This document shows, piece by piece, positions 35,871 through 48,043 of a DNA stretch of 64,000 nt. Every line of letters begins with the position of its first letter. Position 1 is the stretch's first letter. The translations under genes were made by a program, and so were the position numbers. The stretch comes from Stenopsyche tienmushanensis (Eukaryota > Arthropoda > Insecta > Trichoptera > Stenopsychidae), in contig WACJ01000183.1 in NCBI GenBank assembly GCA_008973525.1, forward strand, positions 1 to 64,000. The letters are read 5' to 3'. The notes beneath the pieces are model-generated. The model had not been told where the DNA came from. It was given only the letters and a program-made list of their open reading frames with translations, and made no database searches.

Positions 35871-37135
35871 ACACATACTTCGAAATTTTGTATAATTTTT
35901 TCATCACAAAATTCTCACACTTTCCTATCTCAATTCGAGCAATTATGGGTTGCGATCGATCGATAGGCGAAAAATCGGCAGTTTATGCATTCAACTAAAA
36001 TATCAGGCATAAATCATCCCCTAATTGTTTAAAACGTTTGAAGGACTATTGTGTTTCATTATTAAAGTGTTTGTAATCGTTTTATTTCTGCATGTTATCA
36101 GCTCCATTGGTTTTTAGGTAATCGTTCATATTCCTGAGAAATCTTCAATGCTTGATGGATGTTAAGATGAAATGTGTCTCGCGAATTTCTAACGCTGAAA
36201 TAGAGCATGAATTCGCCATCTAAATGTATGTTGCATATTTTATGCAGTGTTTTAAATTTATATCTAATTAAGATACGCTGAAAAATATGTTAAAATCCGA
36301 TGAAATAGTTTTAAAAAGTCGATTTGAAATTTTCAAAAATTAGCATGCGCGAGTGTTTGGCAGCGTTTTGGGTGATCGTCTGTAGATAAGTGGATGAAGG
36401 TAAGAGTGTCATTGGTGTAATTCATGGCAGCACCTTGGAAGACAATGTGGCGATCCGCCACACCTCAAGAGGATTGGGCGGGGGCGGCGATGTTAACCGG
36501 AAGCGTCGCCATAGAAACGCCGGGCGGGCCGCATCGATCAGCGCCGCCGCGCAGCGCCACCGCCGCCACCACGACCCTCAACACCTTTACGTCGCTCAAA
36601 TATACTTTTTATTTTCCTCAATATATACAAATAAAATATAGTAGTAACCCCCCTACCCCCCACAAACCACAATAACACAAAAATGATGTCCTTATTGTGT
36701 TCCTTTCATAATAATAAAGATATACAAAATCTTCTGATTGTTCGCTAAACCAGGTCATAATGACTTATTATTCGAAATAGATCTCTTTTTTTAATCTTTT
36801 ATATAGAAAATCATGCAAATATCTAATATGGACTGTAAGATTTTTGATATATTTATTGGAACTCATATAGCTGAATGAAACTCATAAAATTTGGTAGATA
36901 TTTGCAGAGCTTTGTTGTCATACAATACAAACACGCCTTTCGGGAGCTTTTCTTTCTATTTTTTTTTTTTTTACATAAAATCTCATTGAAAATTGATTAT
37001 ATTCCTATTATAGTAGTGCTCTGTGATTCTTGAAGTCTTGTATTTCCACTGCATAGACGTGATAATAGGCTCAAAATCTCCTTAATCCCTAAAGGAGTAC
37101 TATCCCAGGGCCTGGGATTCCCCCCTCCACTTTTC
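35871..37135. other. AT-rich stretch with a CpG island
   Basis: No element or exon recognised. The island at about 36400-36600 is treated separately. A T-run lies near 36958-36972. Confidence 0.4.
36400..36600. promoter_or_regulatory. CpG-rich island with GGGCGG boxes
   Basis: About 200 bases of strongly G+C-rich DNA with GGGCGGGGGCGGCG and GCCGGGCGGGCC. It sits isolated in AT-rich DNA. The two overlapping 83-codon frames are Ala/Arg/His-rich, as expected from GC composition. It could be an alternative promoter or an enhancer. Confidence 0.35.
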
Positions 37136-37256
37136 AAAAAGAGCACTCTTCTACATTTAGCTCGGAGACAGACAGAGACATAGATCGTTAGCCCAAATTT
37201 ATCAACTAATAATGATTTCGATTAAGTTTGTTATTTGTTTACGCAAAAAAAACAAG
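37136..37256 (+). repeat. dispersed repeat family E, copy 3
   Basis: Contains AGAGCACTCTT, AGACAGACAGAGACATAGAT, CGTTAGCCCAAATTTATCAA and the GTTTACGCAAA end. It is fused at its right edge to the truncated hAT element B3. Confidence 0.65.
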
Positions 37257-37261
37257 TCACA

Positions 37262-37957
37262 TTAAACTTCAAGTTTTTCGTCATTTAGTCTGGATCTGAT
37301 TTTGGAAACCAGGCAACTTGCTGCTGAAAATGGACGCTCAGCCTCCACACTCGTTGGAGGTATCGTCATCAGATATTTAAATGCTAGTTCGAGTTGATGA
37401 CCACATTTTCGTATAACAACATCAATGTGACTGATAAAATTCTTTTCTGCTGAGACACGGACTAAAAATCGCATAATTCCCGATTTCCCGACAAATTATT
37501 TATTTCCGTCGCTGCAGATGAATACTTGTATACTATAATACTTTGATGTGATTCGTGATTATATTACGGAGGAATACAAAAATTCTGAACCCCGTATCTA
37601 ATATATTTCATATCGATATTTCCATTATTCGTCGAGGTGTAGTAAATACATCACCGATAGGGAAAGGTTACTATAACAATTTGAAAAACATACATGTACG
37701 CTATATATGTATACATAGATTAGACAGTTACTGCCCCTAGGCGTCGCCTAAGTTCGCCAAATAGTAATTACGCCACTGTTTCCAAGCTTCCAGATTTCGT
37801 TGGGAATGTTTCGATTTAGTAGCCTTCATCGTGTTGGTGAGATGTACGATTTCTGTTAGATAAAAATTTCAATCCCGAAATTTTCGGGATTACGTTTTCT
37901 AATCCCGGGATTCTTAAGTACCTAAAATTGTCCGGAATCCCGGGATTGGATTCCCTA
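37262..37957 (-). mobile_element. hAT element B3, left end lost
   Basis: Matches B1 and B2 from the transposase C-terminus to the right terminus (GGGATTGGATTCCCTA at 37942-37957). The left terminus is missing. The minus strand frame 37262-37474 retains PPTSVEAERPFSAASCL with an Ala-to-Pro change relative to B1. Subterminal ATCCCGGGAT palindromes are present. Confidence 0.85.
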
Positions 37958-40829
37958 ATCGCCACACTTTAAAAATGCCTCAGATCATCTTCTTCTTTAA
38001 AAAAAAAATAAGGAATATAATATACATCAGAATATATATATATATTAATACTGCTATCAAATTAGAGCAGTTTATTACTTTGTAATATGATGAACAGTTC
38101 ATCAAGATTTGATTTAATTTTTAAAGATCAAATAATATCATCGTAAAATATTATAGCTCGGGAGATAACGGCCGAAATTTAACACCCATTTCTACAAAGT
38201 TAATTTATGTCTCAATCGGTGTTTATACGATTCCAATCCACTTAAACTACTTACAATGAAAAATTAAATTTGTAATAAAAAGACGCAGAATTTCTTTAAC
38301 ATGTCACCATGTTTTATAGAATATCTATTGATTTTGGCTGATCATTCGGGATCATTTGATAAAAAGGGTCACTATGATAATTACAAACGTACTATATAAT
38401 CTTGTTCGAGTAAATCAAGAAGCTTCCCATCCTATGGATTTTTTTCTAATCAAGGGAACTATGTATAAAAATGAGATAATCCATTTTTATTTCTATGTAT
38501 ATCAAAATAAATGTATGCAGCGAAATTCCCCTTGTATGACTATCAATACAAAAGAGGAGAAGATTATCTTCATTTATAAAGCAATAATAAGAGCATGGAA
38601 AAAAATATTTAGTGTAACATATGCCTTACCATTATTTAGTCGAATAATTATAAAATATTTGAGCAATTAATAATTATATATATTTTGGTTCACAATAAAA
38701 GATAAATTCTAAAACACGATTCATAGCTATAAACAGCGAGCTGACTCAAAAGAAATAGAGCTTGGTTGAAACGTTTTACACCATTCAGTATATTTTCCTA
38801 ACATTGTACCCTCTGATTATCACTCATTCAAGTTTCGAGAAAATTTGATAAGAAATATATGTTTTTTTGTAATTGATCAGGTATTATGAATTTGCATTTA
38901 TATGGTTAAAAAAAAAAATAGCACTCATTTAAATCATAATCGGAAAATCATTTTATTTTTGATAAAATATTGTATAATCAAATTTGTAATAGCCGCTTTA
39001 ATTTATTGAACTGGTTGAATGAAATTCAGAAAAACTTCATCGAACTTTCAAATTGCGAAATCCTGCAAACGGATATTAATAGCGACACATACTTAAAATT
39101 CAAAATTGCATTCGCTGAACGAAGTCAAGTAAATTTTCTTTCTTCCTGTATAAACACATGAATGTGCAAACATTCAATATGTCTACTATAAACTTTTTAA
39201 AATTCCACCATCGCTTCAAATTTTTAACGCACGAACTTATCTAACAACTTCCCATTATAAAGATCATCGTTTAACGGTACAAGTAATTTTTATGATACTA
39301 TTAAGCGCTTAAAGTCTTTTAATACAACGCTAAAGTGATACGATAAGACTTTAATGGTGGCATAAATCAAATTTCTATTAGTATTATAATGAGAGATGAT
39401 AAAAGGTTCAATAGATTGTTATAATCGAAGGCAATTTATGTACACGTTATGTGTCATAAATAGCTTCAAGATAAATCATCTCAATAGAAATTTACATATA
39501 TGGCCGATAATATATCTGTGATCTGTGATCCGTATACGATAAATTAGATCCCTCAGATCAAGTGTTTCTAACTAGAAATGCTGTATATATAGACAAATCT
39601 GAACCCATTGCCTTCAATTTGGACGATGGTTTTAAATTTGTGGAAGAACATATAGCATTTTTTTAAAATCCTTTATAACTGTTTTAATATTTAGGTATGG
39701 TGAATATGGAAGCCGTATCGAAAGGCATAATATTTGCGATGAAATTTTCTATCAAATCGTATATGCATACACAATAAGTGGGTGTGTTTTGGCACCTTTT
39801 GATGAGAACACTTTGTTGGCATTTTCACGCCCTGTAATTCCAAATCAGATCATAATATAATCAAGTCACATATTTTTTCTGAAACGATGTATATTTCGGA
39901 AGTTTTCTTTTTTACTGTAGGAAAATTGCTCAATCTCTTCATTTTCAGATTCCGAAATCTCAATCTCATCCTTGTTTTAATGCAGTTTGATTTCGTTGCC
40001 TTTGGAACTTGTAGTAGGACTCCCTCGAGGCGGCGTAGTGATATTTAGTTCGATACATTGAAAAGAAGATCTCCATTTAAAATGATTTTTAGTTATTATT
40101 TAGATTCTGATTAGTTTTACAAGTATTTTCATAAATAAAGCAGATTCATTATGTTTGACCATAAAATTGACGGGAATACATCATTCATAACTTCTAAGTT
40201 ACAAAGCTGAGGGAGACATAAATTTAGGTATACGTTTATATCATTTCATAAAGAATAATTATAGGCGTTTTTGTGATTTTACTCATATCGTTCCGTCAAA
40301 TTGACGGGTGCCCAAGGGAAGCTCATTTTGCAATGCTCCATTTGAAATTTTGCTCAATTCAGCATCATTGAATTTTGTGATGTTCCATTTTAAGCTATCC
40401 ATGATAAAATATAATACAAATACTTATGATTCAAATTAAGGTGTTTGAGCTTGCAATTAATAACCGGTTGGAACTTGTTGATCAGATATAAAGCTTGAAT
40501 TTTATTAATTGATATTTGATACAAATAAGGCATTTTATTATGGATGGAGTAAAATAAGTAGTACCAGGTTTAGTGGGCACTATATTTATGATAAATGGTA
40601 AATCATCAAAATATTTTTGGTTCGTGTATGAAGCGTTCTATGTTTATTATTAAGGAGATCGTCTTGAAAGGAAAAGTTTTTTTAAATTGGCAAATAGGTT
40701 TAATGTATGCATGGATTAGCTTAAAAGGGACGATTTATGAAGAAGGTCGCATAGGCATTGCTTTGGAGATATCCTCGATGAAATCGTACGTGTGATTTGA
40801 TGATGGGTCTGACCTTGCTGTCAAAAGAC

Positions 40830-41080
40830 TAGTCATGACGTCAATGAGTTCTCACGCTGACCACCCGGAAGGGGGAGAGTGGCACCCGGTGACAACAACC
40901 CCCTGGCTGATAGATTTGCACGGGGAAGCCCTTAACCCCCGTCGTTTGACTCGGGACCATGACGCGTGTCCCGGTCGGATTTCCACGCACGACTGCCGAC
41001 CTCACGTAACCGACCGCAATACATTCTGTTTTTATTTCATTGACCCGATCCATGTCAGAATAGCTGCCGATCGGCCCGAT
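40830..41080. promoter_or_regulatory. G+C-rich island with CRE motif
   Basis: Compositionally distinct, beginning with TGACGTCA at 40836-40843 and rich in ACGCG/CCGAC words. No protein similarity was recognised on either strand. Confidence 0.3.
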
Positions 41081-43309
41081 TGAAAATGAATACGACAAAC
41101 AATGTTTTATTATGGGGCCGAAGCTAAATATTTCCATCGAGGTTCACAGCACTTTTTAATCGTTTGATGAAATTCATCCGAAATTACAAACGCTTGAAAA
41201 ATTCTACCCAGATGTAAAGCGATTGGATCATTTTAAGCTCGAATAAGATGCTCACAAGCTATCAAATCGGAAGTCGGCTATAAAGCTACAGAAATATATT
41301 TCAATCATAAAAATATAAAATGATTGTTAAAATTGATGTTGTAGACAAAAATATATATGCCAATGAAAATTCCCTTAATACATGGTGGGATGTTTCAATA
41401 CTCATAGCTGAGTTATACTTGACCATAAGCAATGATCTGAATGTCCAATGAAGTGCTTAAAATCTTAAAAAGTAGCTTAAATTTTAGCTTATATTATAAC
41501 GACGGTAAAATGTCTTTTGATATGCCCAAAATATAATTTCTAAAGTAAAAAGATTTTGTACTCATTCATTTTCATTATAAGCCTAGTTGCAATAAAATTG
41601 TTTGCATACATGAACACAAGCCTTAACACATTAACTGCGCAACAATAAAAAAATTAGGTAACAGTCGATTAACTATTAGAATAAACGAGCACATTGTGAT
41701 GAATACTGTGATAATAGTTCATAAGTGCATAAAGCAGCATCCATATCCATCGCCTATTGTAACTGCTTGGGAAAGGGCTTAGCACCCTCTCACCCTTTGC
41801 GATTTATATTCAGTTAGGAAGTCTAAATAACGAGGGTTACACTGGAAGTTAATGTAAAAATCAACCGGAAGTGTGTCGGAATAATGAATAAAAAATCTGC
41901 ATTAATTATCTCGCCATCTCGCATTTCTACCTATTGTTTTTTTTTCAAACATAAGCTATCTTTTGACCCTTTTCAACCGCAATGTGCCACATTGCGTGAT
42001 TTTGATTCCTTAAGCGTTGCATACGTTTTTTTACGAATCGAAAATATGACTCTTAAAAGCACCGAAACATGGAAAATGATTCGATTTCGCCATTACGCTG
42101 TCTCTTCATTAGTTGCATGAGAAAATATTGTATGTAAACATTCTGCTACCCTATCGTTTATATGGACGATTGAATCTATGGCCATTAGGGATCAATCGAA
42201 AATGATAATGCCGTTCAATAGGGTCGCACATAAATTTGGCGACCCTTCAGATTTAAGTGCTTTAATTCTATCGCATAGCCATTTATATAAGTATCTCAAA
42301 ATTTGCCATTTTACACACAGCAGACAGCCGAATTTTTATTACGCCATGTAAAAAAAAAACAATGCTCCTCATTTGAATTTAATGACTTTCAAAAAAGATA
42401 AAAACGTTCGATCATATTACATATAACTCAAAATATAGTTAAGATAATGAACGATTTTGTACTAAAAAAAAATGATGAAAATCTACAAATGGTCTTGAAA
42501 AGCTGTCCAATATTATTATCTGTATTTTTTACTAAAATATAGTACTACCGTACAATTTTCCATTAATAAATTGTGGAATAACTATGACCGGAGGTACTCA
42601 AGGGTCCTCAATGAGAAGAGCTTATCGTTGGCCCAATTGTCAATCTAATCGATATAGCAGGGCTAGAATTTATAGATGAGCAAAATATTGAGGCGTCACT
42701 AAATTAGGTATTGATTCTGAATATGAATCCAAAAAAACTTATTTGGAGAATTTCTAAACAAACGTTAGGTAACGATTTTCAAAACTGTTTACCAAATTGT
42801 ATCGAATAATCCAGATTCAGAAGAGGCAGGACTTGAAAAATGTATGCTGTATTTCTATATGCTTTTTTATTTGGTATGTTGCCATTTCTTTCATAGCTTC
42901 ATTCAATGTGCTTTTTATTTTTTGGAACGCATAACATAATTTTGTTTGAACTTAGAATATTTTCATAAAAACACCGATCAGTATTGTGTGAAGAAAATGT
43001 GGATTCTGTGAAAAATGTGGAACATTGCTTAATCTGATACATAGGTGAGAAATTTCTGTATTTCAATTTTTATTGCATATTCGTGAATTGTTTATGTTTC
43101 ATACATTGTATCGAGGAATTTAATGAATATTGATAAACGCACTCGCTTTAATGTGCACCATTATAGTACTTTTGTATTGGCAATCCTATAAAACATGAGA
43201 AGAAGGTAGAAAACTAATATTTTCAAGTGCACCTTATTGTCCAGATTAGTGGCAATGATAGCAATTAGTGATATAATAAAATGTATTGCATAATGAAGAG
43301 CATCGATTG

Positions 43310-43500
43310 GTCGAGGTAGTCGAAGCCAAGGTGATGAACTTTAGGAAGGTCGTTAATTTTCCTCGTCGACCTCCAATCGGTACGTCTATCTGAAAGACGA
43401 AGAGGGTTGGCTTGGAGCACGTTCAGAGCGCATGGGCACGAGCTGTTTTACATACATGCCAACGACAGGTCACGCGCCACCAACCCTTGCGTGATAACTG
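43310..43500. promoter_or_regulatory. G+C-richer island
   Basis: A segment of about 190 bases with higher G+C and no repeat match in the window; one CCAAT-type word (CTCCAATCGG). Evidence is composition only. Confidence 0.2.
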
Positions 43501-45059
43501 TGAAAAAATAATTAACATGGTTTAAATATGCTACCGGCCATAACAGCGTTAGGAAATGTTGCTGGTAAATATGTTATTCCCATATCCTATTTCGTGTTCT
43601 TATCGTCGCTGCCGACCATAATAGAGGTTGCCGCCAACTAACGGCCCATACAAATCGACTCAAATACCATTAATAATGATTTTCTATTTATTGTACTCAA
43701 CACGTACCCATTCATTCCACTCGCAATCTCAAACTCAAAACAATTTGTGTTCCGTATGATAATGGCTTCATTTAATACGCTTATTATAAATTCGCATATT
43801 TACACACATTTATTCACGAGCATTTTTCTTTTAACGAAATTTCGCTGATCTTTCATTATAACCACGTTATACTACTTTTATTCGAAATGTTTTCGCAATC
43901 CGCTATAAAACTCATGCTTCTGACGCATTGACAATGTTGATCGGCTTGGAACTTAGCCAACCTTTCCACGAAATAAAGTTTATGATCAACTTTAAAAAAT
44001 TCAAAGCTTACTATATTTTTTTTCATCGTAAAGATTATCTATGAAATTTAAGGATACATTATATGTTTGTTTAATTTACACCAAAATACGTTAGGATTGT
44101 ATTTTTAAGCTATTGATCAATATACAAGATCATCATAATAGAATATACCAGAGCTTCGAACCTGAACGAACCTGATAGATAACGGATAAAACAATTTTTG
44201 CCGGAACGAAACCCGTATAAATATTAGGAAAATAACCGAAATCAAAACCAAAATAAAAAATAACACTTTGAAAAATTCGTTCTAGTACGATCTTTTTAGA
44301 ATTACCATGCGGATATGATGGAAACAATATATTATTATGAAAGCTATAAGAAACATCGTCAACGAGTAAAATGAATGTATCTAGTCGTGTATGAAGGCTG
44401 CTTGGAAAATGTCGTTCAGATAAATAGTTAACGATCACATCAATTATGAAAATGATATTCAAAACATCATGGAAGAGATTAGTCTTTTAGCCATTTCCGG
44501 CGGCATTGAAGGTGTTAATGTAGATGATGTTCAAATTTTGCTTGCCTGAAATGGCATACATACTACGTTTCAAATCATCGAAAAAGTTCTCCTTTACAAA
44601 TAATGCATTGAATCGACAAATATTAGAAGCGAATTTATTCTATATTGTTTTTTTATAACACAGAATCCATTGATTAATTAATAATACCCTGTTGATTGCA
44701 ATCTCCAGAACGTGTCTTCTGTGATCAATCGGAGGTAGCTTTTGGATACCTCCGGTTATAGCTTCTTGCATACGCCATTCATAGAGAAGTCGGAAATACC
44801 GCATTATTTGGGCTGAGTAGACCGCATCATATTAAATTAGCGTTACTCGTCTTATTGTATATAGCGTTTAACACTTTTATGTCGGCCAAATTGACGGATT
44901 TTGAACTTCATGATCAAAATTACAAAAGCTTTTATTATATCCTAGAAATTTTTACTGATCATGATTGATGGAACGATACATGTATATACTTGAACTTATA
45001 TATATTGAGGTAGCTTTTAGCAATTCCTTTTATGGGATCATTGCCAACCATTTTGACAT

Positions 45060-46135
45060 GGTGTTTCAATATCAGAAGATGGAAGCGCAGAGGGAAAGGT
45101 TATAAAAAAATCAGGAAATATAGAAGTTGAAGAGTGTATTTTTATATGGCTCATACCAAAACGATCAACTGTTCAGCCAATATCTGGTCCATTACTGTGT
45201 GAAAAAACAATGTTTTTCAACACAAAATTAAATGGAGATTTCACATTCAAAGCAAATTCAGGCTGGTTTGAAAAATTCAAAGGACGATATGATATTAAAG
45301 AACTTTAAATTCATGGGGAAAAGAAGAGTTTTTATACTATGCTGATGGTATCGGCTTAAATCGGAAAAAAATACCCAAAGTTCTTTAGCATCAAGGCATG
45401 AAAATATTTCATCTGGGTACAAAACTAGCAAATAACGTGTCAAAATGGTGTGCACAAATGCAGCATGCAGACACAGACTGCTTGTCATTAGAAAATCAAA
45501 GAACCCCAGATGTTTTAAAAATATCAAAAGTCTTCCGGTTGATTATGATCATCAGAAAAAGCCAAGATGAATTGTGAAGTTTTTAAATTACGGTATGAAA
45601 AACAGTTTATACCAGAAGTTAAAAAACAACAACACTCCATTGCTAAAAGAGGAAATGCATTATTATTCCTATACAATGATTCTACCCATCTATAGAAAGT
45701 TTAATGCAAATCGATGAAATGTTTCGTTGATATTGAAATGGATCAGGGTATAATAGAAACATTCAAACATTTACATAGAAATCAGATGCTTCGACGATTA
45801 TTGCTAGCAGATGAAAATAATAAAAAACAGTTATCAGCTTCCATAAGAAAGTAAGTTCAAAAGATGTGTCTGCTGCTGAATGCGACGAACAAGATGTAAT
45901 CGAGTGGCTAAATTGCAGTGCAAACGATCCTGGATTCCAAATTTTGAATGACGAGGAAATAATTAAAGAAATGTTTGTCTCAGAAGAACAAGATCGAGAA
46001 GACGAAGAAGAGATTTGCGATGGGGGAGACATTGGTCCTATGCTGAAGCTTTTCAGTGTTTAGATGTCGCCATGAAATGGTTTGAGAACCAAGAACAGTT
46101 TAATTCAGGATATCTTAAAAGAAAAGAGCTAGCTT
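45060..46135 (+). pseudogene. pogo/Tigger transposase relic
   Basis: Blocks across all three frames: a CENP-B-like DNA-binding part (SGPLLCEK, then AGLKNSKDDM in place of GWFEKFKGRH), YADGIGLNRK (first catalytic Asp region), VDYDHQKK, EVKKQQHSIAKRGNALLFLY (position of the second Asp, here degraded), MDQGIIETFKHLHRNQML, WLNCSANDPGFQILNDEE, and a tail AFQCLDVAMKWFENQEQ. Many frameshifts; the part between IDEMFR and MDQG is deleted. Confidence 0.87.
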
Positions 46136-46296
46136 AAAGTCAAAATCGATTATGGATTATTTTAATAAAAAATAAATCCAGACAAATAAAAATTATTCAT
46201 GTTTTCCCTGTTAATTATGATTATTTTCAATTATCCGGATTTTCATTATCCGGACTATTTTCATTTCAAATTAGTTCGGATAATCGAGGTTCACTG
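45060..46296 (+). mobile_element. pogo/Tigger element, left end lost
   Basis: Carries transposase blocks in the correct order and ends in TCGGATAATCGAGGTTCACTG followed by TA, the pogo/Tigger terminus that matches the left end at 27605. A second ATTATCCGGA box lies just inside. The left terminus is missing. Confidence 0.87.
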
Positions 46297-46744
46297 TATA
46301 TGTTTGATATTCAACTTCAAATTCGATTATTTCGAACTCTATCATTAATCAATATTTTTGCATAATGGTGAAATCCCAGGCTGAAAAAATAATTGGGTCC
46401 AGAGGGCCTCAAATTTGAATTGCGCCTCTCGAGTGCTAAATCTGGCACTATAAGGACAAATATTGTCATATTTGCTAGGCGCGTTGATTTTGGGTGCGTT
46501 GTCTCACATGCGTCATGGATTTGTTTTTATGGGGTGTTTTTTGACCTTAGTCATTTGTCGAAGGTTAAATTCATTACACGTTTCGATCGATGGCTTGCGA
46601 AAGTTGACGATGAGGCTTCGCATTCGGGGTTGATCCGGGAGCATCTGCGGACAGATTCCCGCAAGCGGCACTTTATCGGGTGGTGTAAAATGTCAAGTGG
46701 GGGAGCATTTCCTCCCGGGCACAATAATAAGTCAGGCGGGTGAA
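46297..46744. other. spacer upstream of the promoter island
   Basis: G+C rises steadily toward 46740. No repeat or family match was seen. May contain distal promoter elements. Confidence 0.35.
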
Positions 46745-47092
46745 TGAAAGAGCGGCGCGATAAGCCGGCGCGATCACATAATTGAGCGGCACCACGCCAC
46801 ATCAGCATAAAGCACGTCCATTGTACCCCTCGCGGCCGCCATTATCTCCTCGGAGAGCGATAGGCGCCGCTAACGATGTTTATTTTTGTCGCGCCTCGAG
46901 ATAAGGATTAGCTGTCGCGCGGGCTAACCGCCGATTGGTGGGGGAGCGGCTAGGAGACACGTGATTGGCTGGCGACCACGCCTCGCTACGACTCCGCCTA
47001 CTTGGCCCGCGAGTGCCACAAGTCGGGCCGCAGGCGGCCAGCGCGGACTTCAGCATGCGCAGCTCACCAGTCGCGCGCTAGTGCCACACGCC
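46745..47092 (+). promoter_or_regulatory. CpG-rich promoter and 5' UTR of alternative first exon
   Basis: The segment is strongly G+C- and CpG-rich. It contains two inverted CCAAT boxes (ATTGG at 46934-46938 and 46964-46968, 30 bp apart, NF-Y type), a palindromic E-box CACGTG at 46958-46963 and a GCCGCCATTATC block near 46838. No TATA box was seen. It lies just 5' of a good start codon. An 8-codon upstream ORF runs 47055-47081. Confidence 0.6.
47055..47081 (+). CDS. upstream ORF (8 codons) before the main start
   Basis: ATG with A at -3, then seven further codons and TAG. It is out of frame with the ATG at 47093 and ends 11 bases before it. Such a uORF would be expected to limit initiation at the main start if the transcript begins upstream. 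Confidence 0.4.
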   Translation: MRSSPVAR

Positions 47093-47168
47093 ATGTTGGA
47101 CATCAAGAGCTCCGCGGACTATCTCAGCCGTTCAGGCACCTTCACTAACTTCTCCATGCTCTTCGCCG
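47093..47168 (+). CDS. alternative first coding exon, ends phase 1 (unrecognised gene)
   Basis: ATG with G at -3 inside the CpG-rich island starts MLDIKSSADYLSRSGTFTNF and continues SMLFA. A GT donor at 47169 (GTGATT, weaker than consensus) leaves one base of the next codon, so the exon ends in phase 1. This is exactly what the exons at 47990 and 62813 require. If unspliced the frame stops at 47186-47188. No signal peptide or domain is evident and I do not recognise the protein. The start was chosen for its context and because no in-frame ATG lies between it and the promoter motifs. Confidence 0.55.
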
Positions 47169-47989
47169 GTGATTATCCACATTTTTAACGGACGCGACGA
47201 CCATTGCCACAAAGTGACATAGTGACTAAAATTCACAAAACTATCATGTATGTGATATTAAAAAAAAAAACAAATCCGAAAATCTACATACAAACTCCTC
47301 GTGCGCTAATTTTATTTATTATTATCATACGATGCCATTTTGGATACAAATCCATGTAAAACGGATAATGCACAATTCAATCACAATTATTGATCAAATT
47401 TAATTCTATATGGACCATGTGTAATGACTTTTACATCCCGTCAATATTTCATGTTACTCTCAGACTATTTTCAATGAGAAAAGTAATATATCAATATTTA
47501 ATCACCATCTTAGCGTTTTTAAACATGTTTTTAAAAAATATCCAGACATTATATCTTTGAAATTAAATGAATCATGTAACATCTTTCTAAGCCGAATATT
47601 TATATAGAAATCCATCACGCAAAAAAAATAGATCATGGCGACGCCAAACAGCGATTAGGATTAATCTAATGTGTCCATCATACGACGTCTTTATTCCGGG
47701 CTCAAATCCGATTATAACAAATTAGCGTCGGACGGATTGAACCCATTCAACGTGCATGTCTTCCATCCACATCTCAAACGGAAATTGATACAAAATCGAG
47801 TTGAAGATACGAAGAGGAAATGTGATTGTGTCTACAAATCCATGTGCGTCATTTCGATATTCTTGGAGTTACTGTGAAAGTGTGCAAATCTGAAGAATTT
47901 TCCACGTTCCCGACGCCATTTTCCGACCGAATATTTCTATGCCGCCCTTGTCTTCTATGCATTCTTATATGGATTTATTTTTATTGCAG
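47169..47989 (+). other. predicted first intron
   Basis: Runs from the GTGATT donor to the acceptor TTTATTTTTATTGCAG. AT-rich; no element recognised. The frame at 47671-47877 has no motif. Confidence 0.45.
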
Positions 47990-48043
47990 ATGCTTCATAT
48001 AAAAGCTCTTGGTCTACACATGCGTCTACCCAAGGAACTCAAG
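47990..48043 (+). CDS. internal coding exon, 54 nt, phase 1 to 1
   Basis: A pyrimidine-rich acceptor ending at 47989 and a donor GTAAAT at 48044 bound a 54-base exon that encodes DASYKSSWSTHASTQGTQ when joined to the phase-1 exon upstream. It is a multiple of three, Ser/Thr-rich, and follows the predicted first exon by 0.8 kb. Its phase also fits the 84-base exon at 9177. The function is unknown. Confidence 0.55.

Larger units (their letters stand above)
37958..45059. other. long AT-rich noncoding stretch
   Basis: No host exon or complete element recognised. Noted: an AT microsatellite at about 38032-38048; repeat H copy 2 (about 38155-38285, inverted); an acidic minus-strand fragment DEIEISESENEEIEQF near 39930-39985 of the kind found at the start of some transposases; CpG-richer patches at about 40830-41080 and 43310-43500; and a hAT-like fragment at 44148. 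The frames at 38356-38670 and 44133-44462 have no recognised motifs. Confidence 0.4.

Noticed and set aside
36388..36405. Microexon ending at the donor-like AAGGTAAGAG near 36399
   Set aside because: The nearest acceptor would give about 14 bases, not a multiple of three, unlike the symmetric exons found.
38356..38670. 104-codon plus-strand frame
   Set aside because: AT-driven amino acids, no domain, no splice borders; probably chance.
39930..40310. Possible piggyBac relic from an acidic fragment and TTGACGGG words
   Set aside because: No TTAA-bounded ends and no catalytic block; acidic stretches alone are not diagnostic.
44133..44462. 109-codon minus-strand frame
   Set aside because: Overlaps a hAT-like repeat fragment and shows no recognisable motif.
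46961..47092. N-terminal extension of the first exon to 46961
   Set aside because: The codon at 46961 is GTG, not ATG, and lies within the CCAAT/E-box promoter motifs; the ATG at 47093 is the better start.
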